Shown here one piece after another: positions 52,441 to 60,292 of a DNA stretch of 64,000 bases. Each line of letters begins with the position of its first letter. Position 1 is the first letter of the stretch. The position numbers and the translations under genes were made by a program. The notes beneath the pieces were generated by a model. That model did no database searches. It was not told where the DNA came from and saw nothing but the letters and a program-made list of their open reading frames with translations. The stretch lies in contig NZ_VSSR01000061.1 in the NCBI RefSeq assembly GCF_008123515.1, positions 1 through 64,000 on the forward strand, written 5' to 3'. Source of the DNA: Bradyrhizobium cytisi. GTDB taxonomy: Bacteria > Pseudomonadota > Alphaproteobacteria > Rhizobiales > Xanthobacteraceae.

Positions 52441-52461
52441 GGGGCCCCGCGCTCTCTCCTT

Positions 52462-52548
52462 CGTCATTGCGAGCGCAGCGAAGCAATCCAGAATCTCTCG
52501 GCGGAAAGATTCTGGATTGCTTCGTCGCAAGAGCTCCTCGCAATGACG
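52462..52548. repeat. Dispersed palindromic repeat R1, copy 3
   Basis: Copy with ends CGTCATTGCGAGCG and CAATGACG and the GCAAGAGCTCCTCG variant arm shared with copy 1. Sits 21 bases after the EipB gene and before the second RidA gene. Confidence 0.85.
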
Positions 52549-52613
52549 GGCTAGCCCTCAATGCCATCTCCGGTTACGCTCCCTCCCAACCACAAACTCC
52601 GGGAGCCAGCACC

Positions 52614-53015
52614 ATGCCCAAGCTCGACCATCTGCGCCCCAGCGGCCTGCACCACAATCCCGCTTATTCCCACGTCGTCACCGCCTCCGGCGCGCGCACG
52701 ATCTACATCTCCGGCCAGGTGTCGGTGGACGAGGAAGGGCGGATCGTCGGCGAGGGCGATCTTGCCGCACAGACCACGCAGGTGATGCAGAATCTCGGCC
52801 ATGCGTTGAAGGCAGCCGGCGCGAGCTATGCCAACATCGTCAAGATCACGACCTTCGTCGTCGGCTACAAGCCGGAGCTGCGCCCGATCATCGGCAAGGC
52901 CCGCTCGGCTTTCTTCGAAGGCATGGAGCCGCCGGCCTCGACGCTCGTCGGCGTCTCCGCGCTTGCGGCGCCGGAGTGGCTGATCGAGATCGAAGCGATC
53001 GCAGTCGCGGATTGA
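52614..53015 (+). CDS. RidA family protein, second copy (Arg-less)
   Basis: A 133-residue RidA-fold protein: TIYISGQVSVDEEGRIVGEG near 25-44, then DLAAQTTQVMQNLGHALKAAGASYANIVKITTF. The C-terminal segment is PPASTLVGVSALAAPEWLIEIEA, where RidA has PARS; the catalytic Arg is replaced. Such Rid subfamily members (Rid2-7) often lack deaminase activity. ATG at 52614; the preceding repeat region is non-coding. Function may be ligand binding rather than imine hydrolysis. Confidence 0.9.
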   Translation: MPKLDHLRPSGLHHNPAYSHVVTASGARTIYISGQVSVDEEGRIVGEGDLAAQTTQVMQNLGHALKAAGASYANIVKITTFVVGYKPELRPIIGKARSAFFEGMEPPASTLVGVSALAAPEWLIEIEAIAVAD

Positions 53016-53205
53016 TGCTGAGCGCCGCCGGCTCACGCTCCCCGCAAAAAATGAAAAACAACCCCATGCACAGTAGGCGGGCGGTGCAAGGGGACCGCAA
53101 TTCAATGCCAGTACAAATTTCGCATTTAGCGAATTCCATTTGACGCGTCGGGCAAAACAGTGGCACTCTGCCATGCTGGCATTTTCGAAAAGCCCGTAGC
53201 CCGTA

Positions 53206-53332
53206 GATGGGTTGAGCGTTTGCGAAACCCATCGCGCTTGTTTGTTGGTAACGGGCGATCAGTCTGATGATGGCAACGATTTCGGAGAGCGGTGAGCGGG
53301 AAGAGATGGGTTTCGCAAGGGCTCAACCCATC
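53206..53332. repeat. Inverted repeat with 28-base arms (R4)
   Basis: Left arm 53206-53233 begins GATGGGTTGAGC and ends GCGAAACCCATC; right arm 53305-53332 is its reverse complement with two mismatches. The 71-base spacer is unique. The right arm covers the stop codon of the ACT-domain gene. The region 53016-53205 before it is gene-free, with a run of A residues near 53046. Confidence 0.85.
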
Positions 53333-53730
53333 CTTCGGACTGACATCTCTTGCAGCAGCATCATTGCGTCGTCGGCCCGGTCGGTCGGCACGAAGAGATG
53401 GTCGTGGTGGAAGGCCGAAACTGCATTGGCGCTGATGCTGGATTCGGCGAGCCGGGCCGTGATGGCGGCGAGAAAGCCGACCGCATCGAGCGCGGAGTGA
53501 ACCGTCAGGGTGATCAGGCGCGAGGCGAATGCGTAGCTTAGTCCTGCCGCTTGCGCCTCGTCACGCAGGATGACCAGCGTCGTCCCTTCCTGCTCGCGGA
53601 ACATCAGCAGCGGATTGAGCCCTGCTGGAATGCCCTCGTTTGCCGCGATGGTGCAGAACACGAAGGTGCCCGGCTGCAGCTCCGGTTTCATGTGTTTCAG
53701 TAGCACGCTGAGATCGCGTTCACCTGTCAC
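53323..53730 (-). CDS. ACT-domain protein (ACT_3 type)
   Basis: A 135-residue regulatory-type protein with tandem ACT-like halves. N-terminal GERDLSVLLKHMKPEL, then GTFVFCTIAANEGIP and a second half from about 70 with the LTVHSALDAVGFLAAITARLAES pattern. Such proteins usually bind an amino acid, but no enzyme domain is fused. Start is GTG at 53730, because the conserved GERDL segment lies upstream of the internal ATG. The stop is inside the R4 repeat arm. Confidence 0.85.
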   Translation of the reverse strand: MTGERDLSVLLKHMKPELQPGTFVFCTIAANEGIPAGLNPLLMFREQEGTTLVILRDEAQAAGLSYAFASRLITLTVHSALDAVGFLAAITARLAESSISANAVSAFHHDHLFVPTDRADDAMMLLQEMSVRRMG

Positions 53731-53767
53731 AGCCGTTTGTCTCTCGGGAACGGGGCCCGCCGTATCC

Positions 53768-53847
53768 CGTCATTGCGAGCGCAGCGAAGCAATCCAGAAT
53801 CTTTCCGCGGTGACAGTCTGGATTGCTTCGCTGCGCTCGCAATGACG
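53768..53847. repeat. Dispersed palindromic repeat R1, copy 4
   Basis: An 80-base near-perfect palindrome starting CGTCATTGCGAGCGCAGC and ending GCTGCGCTCGCAATGACG. It lies between the ACT-domain gene start and the dinB stop. Confidence 0.85.
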
Positions 53848-53866
53848 ATGTGGATGCACTTTGCCA

Positions 53867-55171
53867 TCATTCCTGCGCTTTCTCCGGGCCGTCATATGCG
53901 ATGCCCCGAATGACGGCGGCGCTGCCGAACTTCTTGCGCAGGCTGTCCACCGCGCGCTCGGCATGCGCGGCGCGGCGGTCGAGCATGTCGGTGTCGTCGG
54001 CGGGGGAGCCTTCGCGCAGTGCGCTGACGCCGGCGCCCATCAGGCGGAAGGCGGTGCCGTCGATCTCTTTCGCCAACATCTCGCGGCAGATCGAAAAGAT
54101 CTTTGCGGCGAGCTGCGTCGGCGCTGCGATCGACTGCGAGCGCGTGCGCTGGCGGAAATCGGCCGTCTTCAATTTCAGCGTGACGGTCGAGCCGGCAAGC
54201 TCGCTGCTCTTGAGCCGCGACGACGTCTTCTCGCACAGCCGCCACAGGATCTTTTCCAGCGAGGCGAAATCGCGGATGTCGGTCTCGAATGTGGTTTCGC
54301 TCGAAATCGTCTTGGCGCCGCGATCGGCCTCGACACGGCGATCGTCGATGCCGCGGGCGAGCCGCCACAGCCTGCGGCCGTCGCTCGGAAACTGCCGCAT
54401 CAGCTCGATCTCGTCGGCCTTCTGCAGGTCGGCGATGAGGCGGAAGCCGCGCTGGACCAGGCGCTCCTGCGTCGCCGGTCCCACGCCGAAGATGAAGCCG
54501 ACCGGCCTCGAAGCCAGCATCGTGCGCGCTCCCTCCTGATCGAGCGCAGCAAAGCCGCGCGGCTTGTCGAGATCGGAGGCGATCTTGGCCAAAAACTTGT
54601 TGCAGGACAGGCCGACCGAGACGGAGATGCCGACATCGCGCTCGACGTCTCGGGCAAAGCGTGCCAGCACCTTCGCCGGGATCATGCCGTGCACGCGCTC
54701 GGTGCCGGAGAGATCGAGAAAGGCCTCGTCGATCGACAGCGGCTCGACCAGCGGCGTCAGCGCCTGCATGGCCTGTCGCACCTCGCGCCCGACCCGGACG
54801 TATTTCGCCATGTCGGGCGGGATCACGATTGCATGCGGACAGGCTTCCAGGGCCTTGAACATCGGCATCGCCGAGCGCACGCCATAGGTGCGCGCGATGT
54901 AGCAGGCGGCCGACACCACGCCGCGTCTGCCCCCGCCGATGATGACGGGCTTGTCGGCGATGTCAGGATTGTCGCGCTTCTCGACCGTTGCATAGAAGGC
55001 GTCGCAGTCGATATGGGCGATGGTCAGGCTCGCGAGCGCGCGGTGGCGGACGAGGCGAGGGGATCCGCAGGCGGAACAGCGCCGCAGGCCGAAATTCTGC
55101 AAACCGATGTCCAGATCGGCCAGACAATCCCGGCAGAAGCAGCGGGGCCCGGCCGGATCGGCGGCGCTCAC
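53867..55171 (-). CDS. dinB: DNA polymerase IV (DinB), with N-terminal zinc finger
   Basis: A 434-residue Y-family translesion polymerase. Catalytic Asp lies in IAHIDCDAFYATVEKRDNP (about 51-69), with the second acidic pair in PLSIDEAFLDLSG. The helix-hairpin-helix (about 230-270) and little-finger domains follow. N-terminal CFCRDC...RRCSACGS is a four-cysteine zinc-ribbon-like module characteristic of rhizobial DinB. GTG start overlaps the TGA of the upstream DUF3572 gene (GTGA). No SOS box was confirmed. No beta-clamp motif was identified with certainty. Confidence 0.93.
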   Translation of the reverse strand: MSAADPAGPRCFCRDCLADLDIGLQNFGLRRCSACGSPRLVRHRALASLTIAHIDCDAFYATVEKRDNPDIADKPVIIGGGRRGVVSAACYIARTYGVRSAMPMFKALEACPHAIVIPPDMAKYVRVGREVRQAMQALTPLVEPLSIDEAFLDLSGTERVHGMIPAKVLARFARDVERDVGISVSVGLSCNKFLAKIASDLDKPRGFAALDQEGARTMLASRPVGFIFGVGPATQERLVQRGFRLIADLQKADEIELMRQFPSDGRRLWRLARGIDDRRVEADRGAKTISSETTFETDIRDFASLEKILWRLCEKTSSRLKSSELAGSTVTLKLKTADFRQRTRSQSIAAPTQLAAKIFSICREMLAKEIDGTAFRLMGAGVSALREGSPADDTDMLDRRAAHAERAVDSLRKKFGSAAVIRGIAYDGPEKAQE

Positions 55172-55500
55172 GGCACGTCGCGCTCCCAGGTCCGGTCGCC
55201 GAGCGCATCGCCCAGCACCTGCCGCGCTGCGGCAACGTTGGTCGGATGCAGCTCCAAGGCCTTGGCAAAGGCCTTCACGGTGTCGTCATCGCGCAGCACG
55301 AAATCGAGCACGCTGAGCAGGAAATTGGGGTCCGAGGCGGCGTTCCGGAGTGTCTCCGGGCCGACCCCTGTCTCAGCCAGGAACAGGCCCAGCCTTTCGG
55401 GATCGCCCGCCACAAAGGACAGCGCCTGAATCGCAACGATTTCAGCGACTTCGCGAGGGTTGTGAACAGGCTTTTTCACGGGCCCGGTTTGCCTTTCCAT
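55168..55500 (-). CDS. DUF3572 family protein
   Basis: A 110-residue alphaproteobacterial protein with DUF3572 features: NPREVAEIVAIQALSFVAGD near 14-33 and LGLFLAETGVGPETLR near 37-52. Helical, no signal. It overlaps dinB by 4 bases, so they are translationally coupled, and it may help in the DNA-damage response; this is inferred from context only. ATG at 55500. Function unknown. Confidence 0.88.
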   Translation of the reverse strand: MERQTGPVKKPVHNPREVAEIVAIQALSFVAGDPERLGLFLAETGVGPETLRNAASDPNFLLSVLDFVLRDDDTVKAFAKALELHPTNVAAARQVLGDALGDRTWERDVP

Positions 55501-55729
55501 TAACTTTCAGTGTCTACTTTGGATCATGCCCGAGTCTTGGGAGTGAGTCTCGTGCCTGAGTCTTGCGACCCCAGACAAGCAACTGGAAACCACATCGCAG
55601 AAAGTGGCCCCTCGGGTTTAACGAAACTCAAGCGAATCTGAGGCTAGTTTGAATCCAGTTTTCGAAGCGCCGGAAAGCGGCGCCTGAGGCGTCACATGCA
55701 TCGGTCTTTGGGACCAACTGGAGGGCGGG

Positions 55730-56095
55730 ATGGCTAAGACCGTCCTGATCGTGGAAGACAACGAGCTCAACATGAAGCTCTTCCGCGACCTGTTGGAGGC
55801 GCACGGCTACCAGACCTCGGGAACCAGCAACGGCTACGAGGCGCTCGACCTCGTCCGCAAGATGCGGCCCGACCTGGTGCTGATGGATATTCAATTGCCG
55901 CAGGTCTCGGGGCTCGAGGTGACGCGCTGGATCAAGGACGATCCGGAGCTGCGCTCCATTCCCGTCGTCGCGGTCACGGCGTTCGCGATGAAGGGCGACG
56001 AAGAGCGCATCCGCGAGGGCGGGTGCGAAGCCTATTTGTCCAAGCCGATCTCGGTCGGCAAATTCATCGAGACGGTCCGGCGTTTTATCGGATAG
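55730..56095 (+). CDS. divK: Response regulator DivK
   Basis: A 121-residue single-domain receiver. Asp9/Asp10 acid pocket (IVEDNELN), phospho-acceptor Asp53 (LVLMDIQLP), Thr83 (AVTAFA) and Lys105 (LSKPIS). It ends shortly after the domain, with no output. In Caulobacter-type cell cycle, DivK is phosphorylated by DivJ/PleC and controls CtrA. A GGAGGG ribosome site precedes the ATG. It stands 14 bases before pleD, the conserved order. Confidence 0.95.
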   Translation: MAKTVLIVEDNELNMKLFRDLLEAHGYQTSGTSNGYEALDLVRKMRPDLVLMDIQLPQVSGLEVTRWIKDDPELRSIPVVAVTAFAMKGDEERIREGGCEAYLSKPISVGKFIETVRRFIG

Positions 56096-56109
56096 GAAGT
56101 GAGTTCAAA

Positions 56110-57483
56110 GTGTCCGCGCGTATCCTGGTTGTCGACGACGTTCCCGCCAACGTCAAACTCCTCGAAGCCCGCCTGTCCGCCGAATATTTCGACGTGATGA
56201 CCGCCTCGAACGGCACCGAGGCGCTGGCGCTGGCCCGCCGCGCCGAATGCGACATCATCCTGCTCGACGTGATGATGCCCGACATGGACGGCTTTGAAGT
56301 CTGCCGCCGCCTCAAGACCGATCCGGCCACGCACCATATTCCCGTCGTGATGGTCACCGCGCTCGACAGCCCGGCCGACCGCAACCGCGGACTGGAAGCC
56401 GGCGCCGACGATTTTCTGACAAAGCCCGTTTCCGACGTCGTGCTGATCGCGCGCGTGCGCTCGCTGACGCGGCTGAAGATGATGACGGACGAGCTGCGCA
56501 TGCGCGCCATCACCTCGCTCGAGATCGGCATGCAGGCGCCCGAGCGCAGCGCCATCGCCGATGCAGGCAAGGGCGGCCGCATCCTGCTGGTCGACGACCG
56601 GCAGTCGTCCTATGAGCGGCTGGCGACGATCCTCGCCGCCGAGCACACCGTCGACGTCGAGTCCAATCCGACCGAGGCGCTGTTCCACGCCGCCGAGGGC
56701 AATTACGACCTGCTGATCGTCTCGCTCGACCTGCACAATTTCGATGGCCTGCGGCTCTGCAGCCAGGCCCGCTCGCTGGAGCGCACCCGCCACGTGCCGA
56801 TCCTGGCGATTGCGGAAGCGGAAAATGCCACGCGGCTGCTTCGTGGTCTCGAGATCGGCGTCAACGACTATCTGCTGCGTCCCATCGACAAGACTGAGCT
56901 CTTGGCGCGCGCCCGCACCCAGATCCGCCGCCGCCGCTACACCGATCATCTGCGCGACAACGTGCAGAACTCGATCGAGATGGCGATCACCGATGCGCTC
57001 ACCGGCCTGCACAATCGTCGCTACATGGAGAGCCATCTGGCGACGCTGGCCGAGCAGGCATCCACGCGCGGCAAGCCGCTGGCGCTGATGATCCTCGACA
57101 TCGACTATTTCAAGTCGATCAACGACAATTACGGCCACGACGCCGGCGACGACGTGCTGCGCGAGTTCGCGGTGCGCGTGCGCAAGTCGATTCGCGGCAT
57201 CGATCTCGCCTGCCGCTACGGCGGCGAGGAGTTCGTCATCGTGATGCCGGAAACCGATCTCCACGTCGCCGGCATGGTCGCCGAACGCCTGCGCCGCTCG
57301 ATCGCGGGCGAACCGTTTGCCGTCCACAAGGGCACCAAGCGCATCGAGGTCACGATCTCGATCGGGCTCACCACGCTGGAGCAGAAGGGCGAGGCGGTGG
57401 CCGACGTCCTCAAGCGCGCGGATACCGCCCTCTACCGCGCCAAGCACGACGGACGGAATCGCGTGGTGTCGCAGGCGGCGTGA
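56110..57483 (+). CDS. pleD: Diguanylate cyclase PleD (REC-REC-GGDEF)
   Basis: A 457-residue response regulator that makes cyclic-di-GMP. REC1 (1-125) has phospho-acceptor Asp53 (LLDVMMPDMDG). REC2 (about 155-275) lacks the usual acceptor (LLIVSLDLHNF), acting as a dimerisation adaptor. GGDEF domain (about 295-457) has GGEEF at 371-375 and the allosteric I-site RGID five residues before it (362-365), so product feedback inhibition is expected. GTG at 56110 gives the MSARILVVDD start. The order after divK is classical. Confidence 0.95.
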   Translation: MSARILVVDDVPANVKLLEARLSAEYFDVMTASNGTEALALARRAECDIILLDVMMPDMDGFEVCRRLKTDPATHHIPVVMVTALDSPADRNRGLEAGADDFLTKPVSDVVLIARVRSLTRLKMMTDELRMRAITSLEIGMQAPERSAIADAGKGGRILLVDDRQSSYERLATILAAEHTVDVESNPTEALFHAAEGNYDLLIVSLDLHNFDGLRLCSQARSLERTRHVPILAIAEAENATRLLRGLEIGVNDYLLRPIDKTELLARARTQIRRRRYTDHLRDNVQNSIEMAITDALTGLHNRRYMESHLATLAEQASTRGKPLALMILDIDYFKSINDNYGHDAGDDVLREFAVRVRKSIRGIDLACRYGGEEFVIVMPETDLHVAGMVAERLRRSIAGEPFAVHKGTKRIEVTISIGLTTLEQKGEAVADVLKRADTALYRAKHDGRNRVVSQAA

Positions 57484-57523
57484 GGCGTAGTCTGGAGTAG
57501 CCGCTAGTCCCACAAGCTCCGCT

Positions 57524-57624
57524 GTCATTCCCCGCGAAGGCGGGGAATCCAGTACGCCGCAGCTTCTCGGATCAACCCTCACTGTCTCTGGAATACTGGA
57601 TCATCCGCCTTCGCGGGTGATGAC
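57524..57624. repeat. Palindromic repeat after pleD (R3)
   Basis: About 100 bases with complementary halves: GTCATTCCCCGCGAAGGCG at the start against CCGCCTTCGCGGGTGATGAC at the end, and an inner pair of GAATCCAGTA/TACTGGAT arms. Single copy here; I recall similar repeats elsewhere in Bradyrhizobium. Confidence 0.8.
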
Positions 57625-57647
57625 ACCGAAAGGTACGGCGACGGCGA

Positions 57648-58250
57648 TTATTGCGGCGCGGGCTTGCGTCCCTTTGCTATCGGCGCACCACCCACATCAA
57701 CCCCCGCGTTCCGCAGCAGCACCTTCGCCGCTTCCTTCGCCGCACGCGCCATGGCGGGATCGTCGCGGACGAGGTCTTGCGCAATCGAGCCGTCGACCAG
57801 CAGCACGAGCTGCGTTGCGAGCGCGTCGGCATCCGCAACGCCAAGCTCGTTCAACCGCTCGCGAAACCAGACGCGGCGGCTTTCCTTGAAGGCGATGGCG
57901 ATCTTCTTCACGGCGCGGTCGGAGGGGCCGAGCTCGGCGACTGCATTCACGAACGGGCAGCCGCGAAAATCCTTGGCCGAAAAGCGCCGCTCCAGCGAAT
58001 CGAAGGTGCCGAGAATCTGCTCGGCCGGCGGCTTGTCGGAGGGGCGCTGAGCTACGAAGCGGCGTTCCAGATAGGCGGCGATCAGCGCGTCCTTGGACGG
58101 GAAGTGGTTGTAGAGCGTCCGCTTGGAGATGCCGATCTCGGCCGCGATGGTGTCGACGCCGATGGCGCGAATGCCTTGCAGATAGAACAGCTTATCGGCG
58201 GTCTCGAGGATCCGCTCTTTCATCGTCTGTGGGGCGGGCGGGGGAGCCAT
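57648..58250 (-). CDS. TetR-family repressor of adjacent MFS transporter
   Basis: A 200-residue regulator. N-terminal HTH (about 10-56): MKERILETADKLFYLQGI, VDTIAAEIGISKRTLYNHFP; the C-terminal helical ligand domain has RRFSAKDFRGCPFVNAVAE and RLNELGVADADALATQLVLL. It diverges from the MFS gene, and the shared 152-base region holds a perfect operator-like palindrome, so it probably represses the transporter. ATG at 58250 or 58223; the former is used. Confidence 0.92.
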   Translation of the reverse strand: MAPPPAPQTMKERILETADKLFYLQGIRAIGVDTIAAEIGISKRTLYNHFPSKDALIAAYLERRFVAQRPSDKPPAEQILGTFDSLERRFSAKDFRGCPFVNAVAELGPSDRAVKKIAIAFKESRRVWFRERLNELGVADADALATQLVLLVDGSIAQDLVRDDPAMARAAKEAAKVLLRNAGVDVGGAPIAKGRKPAPQ

Positions 58251-58295
58251 GCGGCCGGATAAGTCCTGTTGAGCTTCTCTTGAGCTTCTCTTGGC

Positions 58296-58340
58296 TTGAC
58301 AGTGCAACCCTTCTATAGACTAATTACACAGGTCTGTGTA
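58296..58340 (+). promoter_or_regulatory. Promoter and TetR operator of MFS gene
   Basis: -35 TTGACA at 58296-58301, 17-base spacer, -10 ACTAAT at 58319-58324, directly followed by the perfect palindrome TACACAGGTCTGTGTA at 58325-58340. A dimer bound there would block the start region. Two tandem TTGAGCTTCTC copies lie upstream (58269-58290). Confidence 0.75.
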
Positions 58341-58402
58341 CCCAAAATCAGCGCGAATTGCAGACGCCGGCACGCGCGCCGTGCCCATGAGGGAGAACAA
58401 CA

Positions 58403-59641
58403 ATGCCCCTGTTGCAGGTCCTGCGTCCGACATTGCCGATCCTGATCGGCGCCTCGATCATGCTGACGCTGAGCATGGGGCTGCGGCAATCGCTCGGCAT
58501 CTTCATGCAGCCGCTGACACACGACATTCACCTCTCGGTGTCGGACTTCACGCTGGCACTCGCCGTGCAGAACCTCGCCTGGGGCTTCCTCCAGCCGCTC
58601 GCCGGTGCGATGACCACGCGCTACGGTTTTCGCCCGATCATGATCGTGGGCGCCTTGATGTACATCGTGGGCCTCATCCTGATGGCGACCGCGAACGGTC
58701 TTGTCGCCATCATGATCGGCGCCGGCGTGCTGATCGGCACCTCGCTCGCCTGCACTGCGGCTGCGATCGCGATGTCCGTGGCGGCACGCGCGGTGCCCGC
58801 AACGGTGCGCTCGACCGTGCTCGGCATCGTCTCCGGTGCGGGCTCGCTCGGCGCGCTGCTGTCGGCGCCGATCGGGCAGATGCTCAACGAGGGATTTGGC
58901 TGGCGCATCGGGCTTGCCGGCTTCGTGGTGATGTCGGTGCTGATGATTCCCGCGGCCTGGTACGCCGGCCGCGTCGACGCGATTCCGCTGCCGAAGCCGG
59001 CCGCCGATGACATCGGCGATGCCACGGCCATGACTGCGGCGAAGACCGCGTTCGGCAACGCCTCCTTCGTGGTGATGACCTGCGCCTATCTCGTCTGCGG
59101 CATGCAGCTGGTGTTCCTCACCACGCATCTGCCGTCGTATCTGGCGATCTGCGGCCTCGATCCGATGCTGAGCGCGCAGACGCTCGGCATGATCGGCGGC
59201 TTCAACGTGCTGGGCTCGCTGTTCTTCGGCTGGGCCGGCCAGCGCTGGAACAAGCTGGCATTGCTCGGCGGCATCTACATCTTCCGCTCGCTCGCGCTTG
59301 CCTGGTATTTCATGCTGCCGGCCACACCGGCATCGACGCTGCTGTTCGGCGCCATCATGGGCTTCCTCTGGATGGGCGTCGGCCCGCTGGTCGCGGGCGC
59401 CGTCGCCGAGATGTTCGGCCTGCGCTGGCAGGCCATGATCCAGGGCCTTGCCTTCATGAGCCACCAGATCGGCAGCTTCCTCGGCGCGTACGGAGGAGGG
59501 GTGATCTACGACCAGCTCGGCTCCTACACCGTGGCCTGGCGCATCGGCGTGGCGCTGGGCCTTGCCGGCGGCATCATCCAGGTCGCCTTCGCGCTGATCC
59601 GGCCGTCGCAGCCGCCGGCGCCGGTGTTGCGGACGGCTTAG
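58403..59641 (+). CDS. MFS transporter (12-helix)
   Basis: A 412-residue transporter with about 12 hydrophobic helices. MFS motif A-like loop GAMTTRYGFRPIMIVG between helices 2 and 3, and LACTAAAIAMSVAARAVPA in the following pair. The second half has a shorter, Gly-rich set of helices and ends PAPVLRTA. GGGAG ribosome site before ATG. The likely substrate is exported under TetR control; unspecified. A 3'-terminal copy lies at 60293-60590. Confidence 0.9.
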   Translation: MPLLQVLRPTLPILIGASIMLTLSMGLRQSLGIFMQPLTHDIHLSVSDFTLALAVQNLAWGFLQPLAGAMTTRYGFRPIMIVGALMYIVGLILMATANGLVAIMIGAGVLIGTSLACTAAAIAMSVAARAVPATVRSTVLGIVSGAGSLGALLSAPIGQMLNEGFGWRIGLAGFVVMSVLMIPAAWYAGRVDAIPLPKPAADDIGDATAMTAAKTAFGNASFVVMTCAYLVCGMQLVFLTTHLPSYLAICGLDPMLSAQTLGMIGGFNVLGSLFFGWAGQRWNKLALLGGIYIFRSLALAWYFMLPATPASTLLFGAIMGFLWMGVGPLVAGAVAEMFGLRWQAMIQGLAFMSHQIGSFLGAYGGGVIYDQLGSYTVAWRIGVALGLAGGIIQVAFALIRPSQPPAPVLRTA

Positions 59642-59824
59642 GCGAGGCATGGGCGCATAGCCCGGCGGAAGCTGACGGCTTAGCCGTCATCGGGGCACAT
59701 AATTTCGCGGGCGCCCGATCAAGCGAGCCAGTCCGTCATTTAGGCTGGGTGCTTATCGTATCACGACAAGCTTCGTGAAGCCATCCGACCTCAGCGTTGA
59801 CTCCCGCGCGTCTAGCAGACTCGG

Positions 59825-59967
59825 CTCTCGTACCCCGGACGCAGCGCAGCGTCACTTCGACGGTGCGCTGCAGAGCCGGGGCCCATGTCTCCGCATTGGT
59901 TCCTGTGGCTTTCTGGATCCCGGCTCTGCGCAGCAGCGTTGCACGCTGCGGCGCGTCCGGGACACGG
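59825..59967. repeat. Dispersed palindromic repeat R2, copy 2
   Basis: Starts CTCTCGTACCCCGGACGC and ends CGCGTCCGGGACACGG; contains the same AGAGCCGGGGCCCATG core as copy 1. Confidence 0.85.
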
Positions 59968-59995
59968 GGGTGGCGGACGCTGTCAGCCCGCACTC

Positions 59996-60111
59996 CGTCA
60001 TTGCGAGCCACCGGGCCCGCGCGAAGCGCGGCCCGATGACAAGCTCCGCGAAGCAATCCAGAGTCTTGCCGCGGAGGGATTCTGGATTGCTTCGCTGCGC
60101 TCGCAATGACG
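59996..60111. repeat. Dispersed palindromic repeat R1, copy 5 (expanded)
   Basis: The longest copy, 116 bases. Its left arm contains an extra stretch of about 39 bases (from about 60009 to 60047) not seen in the others, itself partly palindromic. The right arm is intact (GCTGCGCTCGCAATGACG). Confidence 0.8.
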
Positions 60112-60143
60112 AATGCGGAGGCAGGTGCGCGACCGAACCAAGG

Positions 60144-60283
60144 TCTCGTGCCCCGGACGCAGCGCAGCGTCACTTCGACGGTGCGCTGCAGAGCCGGGGC
60201 CCATGCAGCAGCGATCCGCTTGCTTTCTGGGTCCCGGCTCTACGCTGCAGCGTTGTCACGCTGCAGCGCGTCCAGGACACGAG
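60144..60283. repeat. Dispersed palindromic repeat R2, copy 3
   Basis: Starts TCTCGTGCCCCGGACGC and ends GCGCGTCCAGGACACGAG; lies directly before the duplicated transporter tail. Confidence 0.85.
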
Positions 60284-60292
60284 TTTGCAATT

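Larger units (their letters stand above)
59642..60292. other. Repeat cluster between MFS gene and its duplicated tail
   Basis: Gene-free stretch of 650 bases made of unique sequence (59660-59820), then R2, R1 and R2 copies in a row. No convincing reading frame. It separates the complete transporter gene from the duplicated 3' end. Confidence 0.75.

Noticed and set aside
53861..55429. Plus-strand frame of 522 codons over dinB
   Set aside because: Antisense of DinB, whose polymerase motifs are unmistakable on the minus strand.
56032..57582. Minus-strand frame of 516 codons over divK-pleD
   Set aside because: Antisense of pleD; no domain in its translation.
58313..59650. Minus-strand frame of 445 codons over the MFS gene
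   Set aside because: Antisense shadow, Arg/His/Glu-rich and without motifs.
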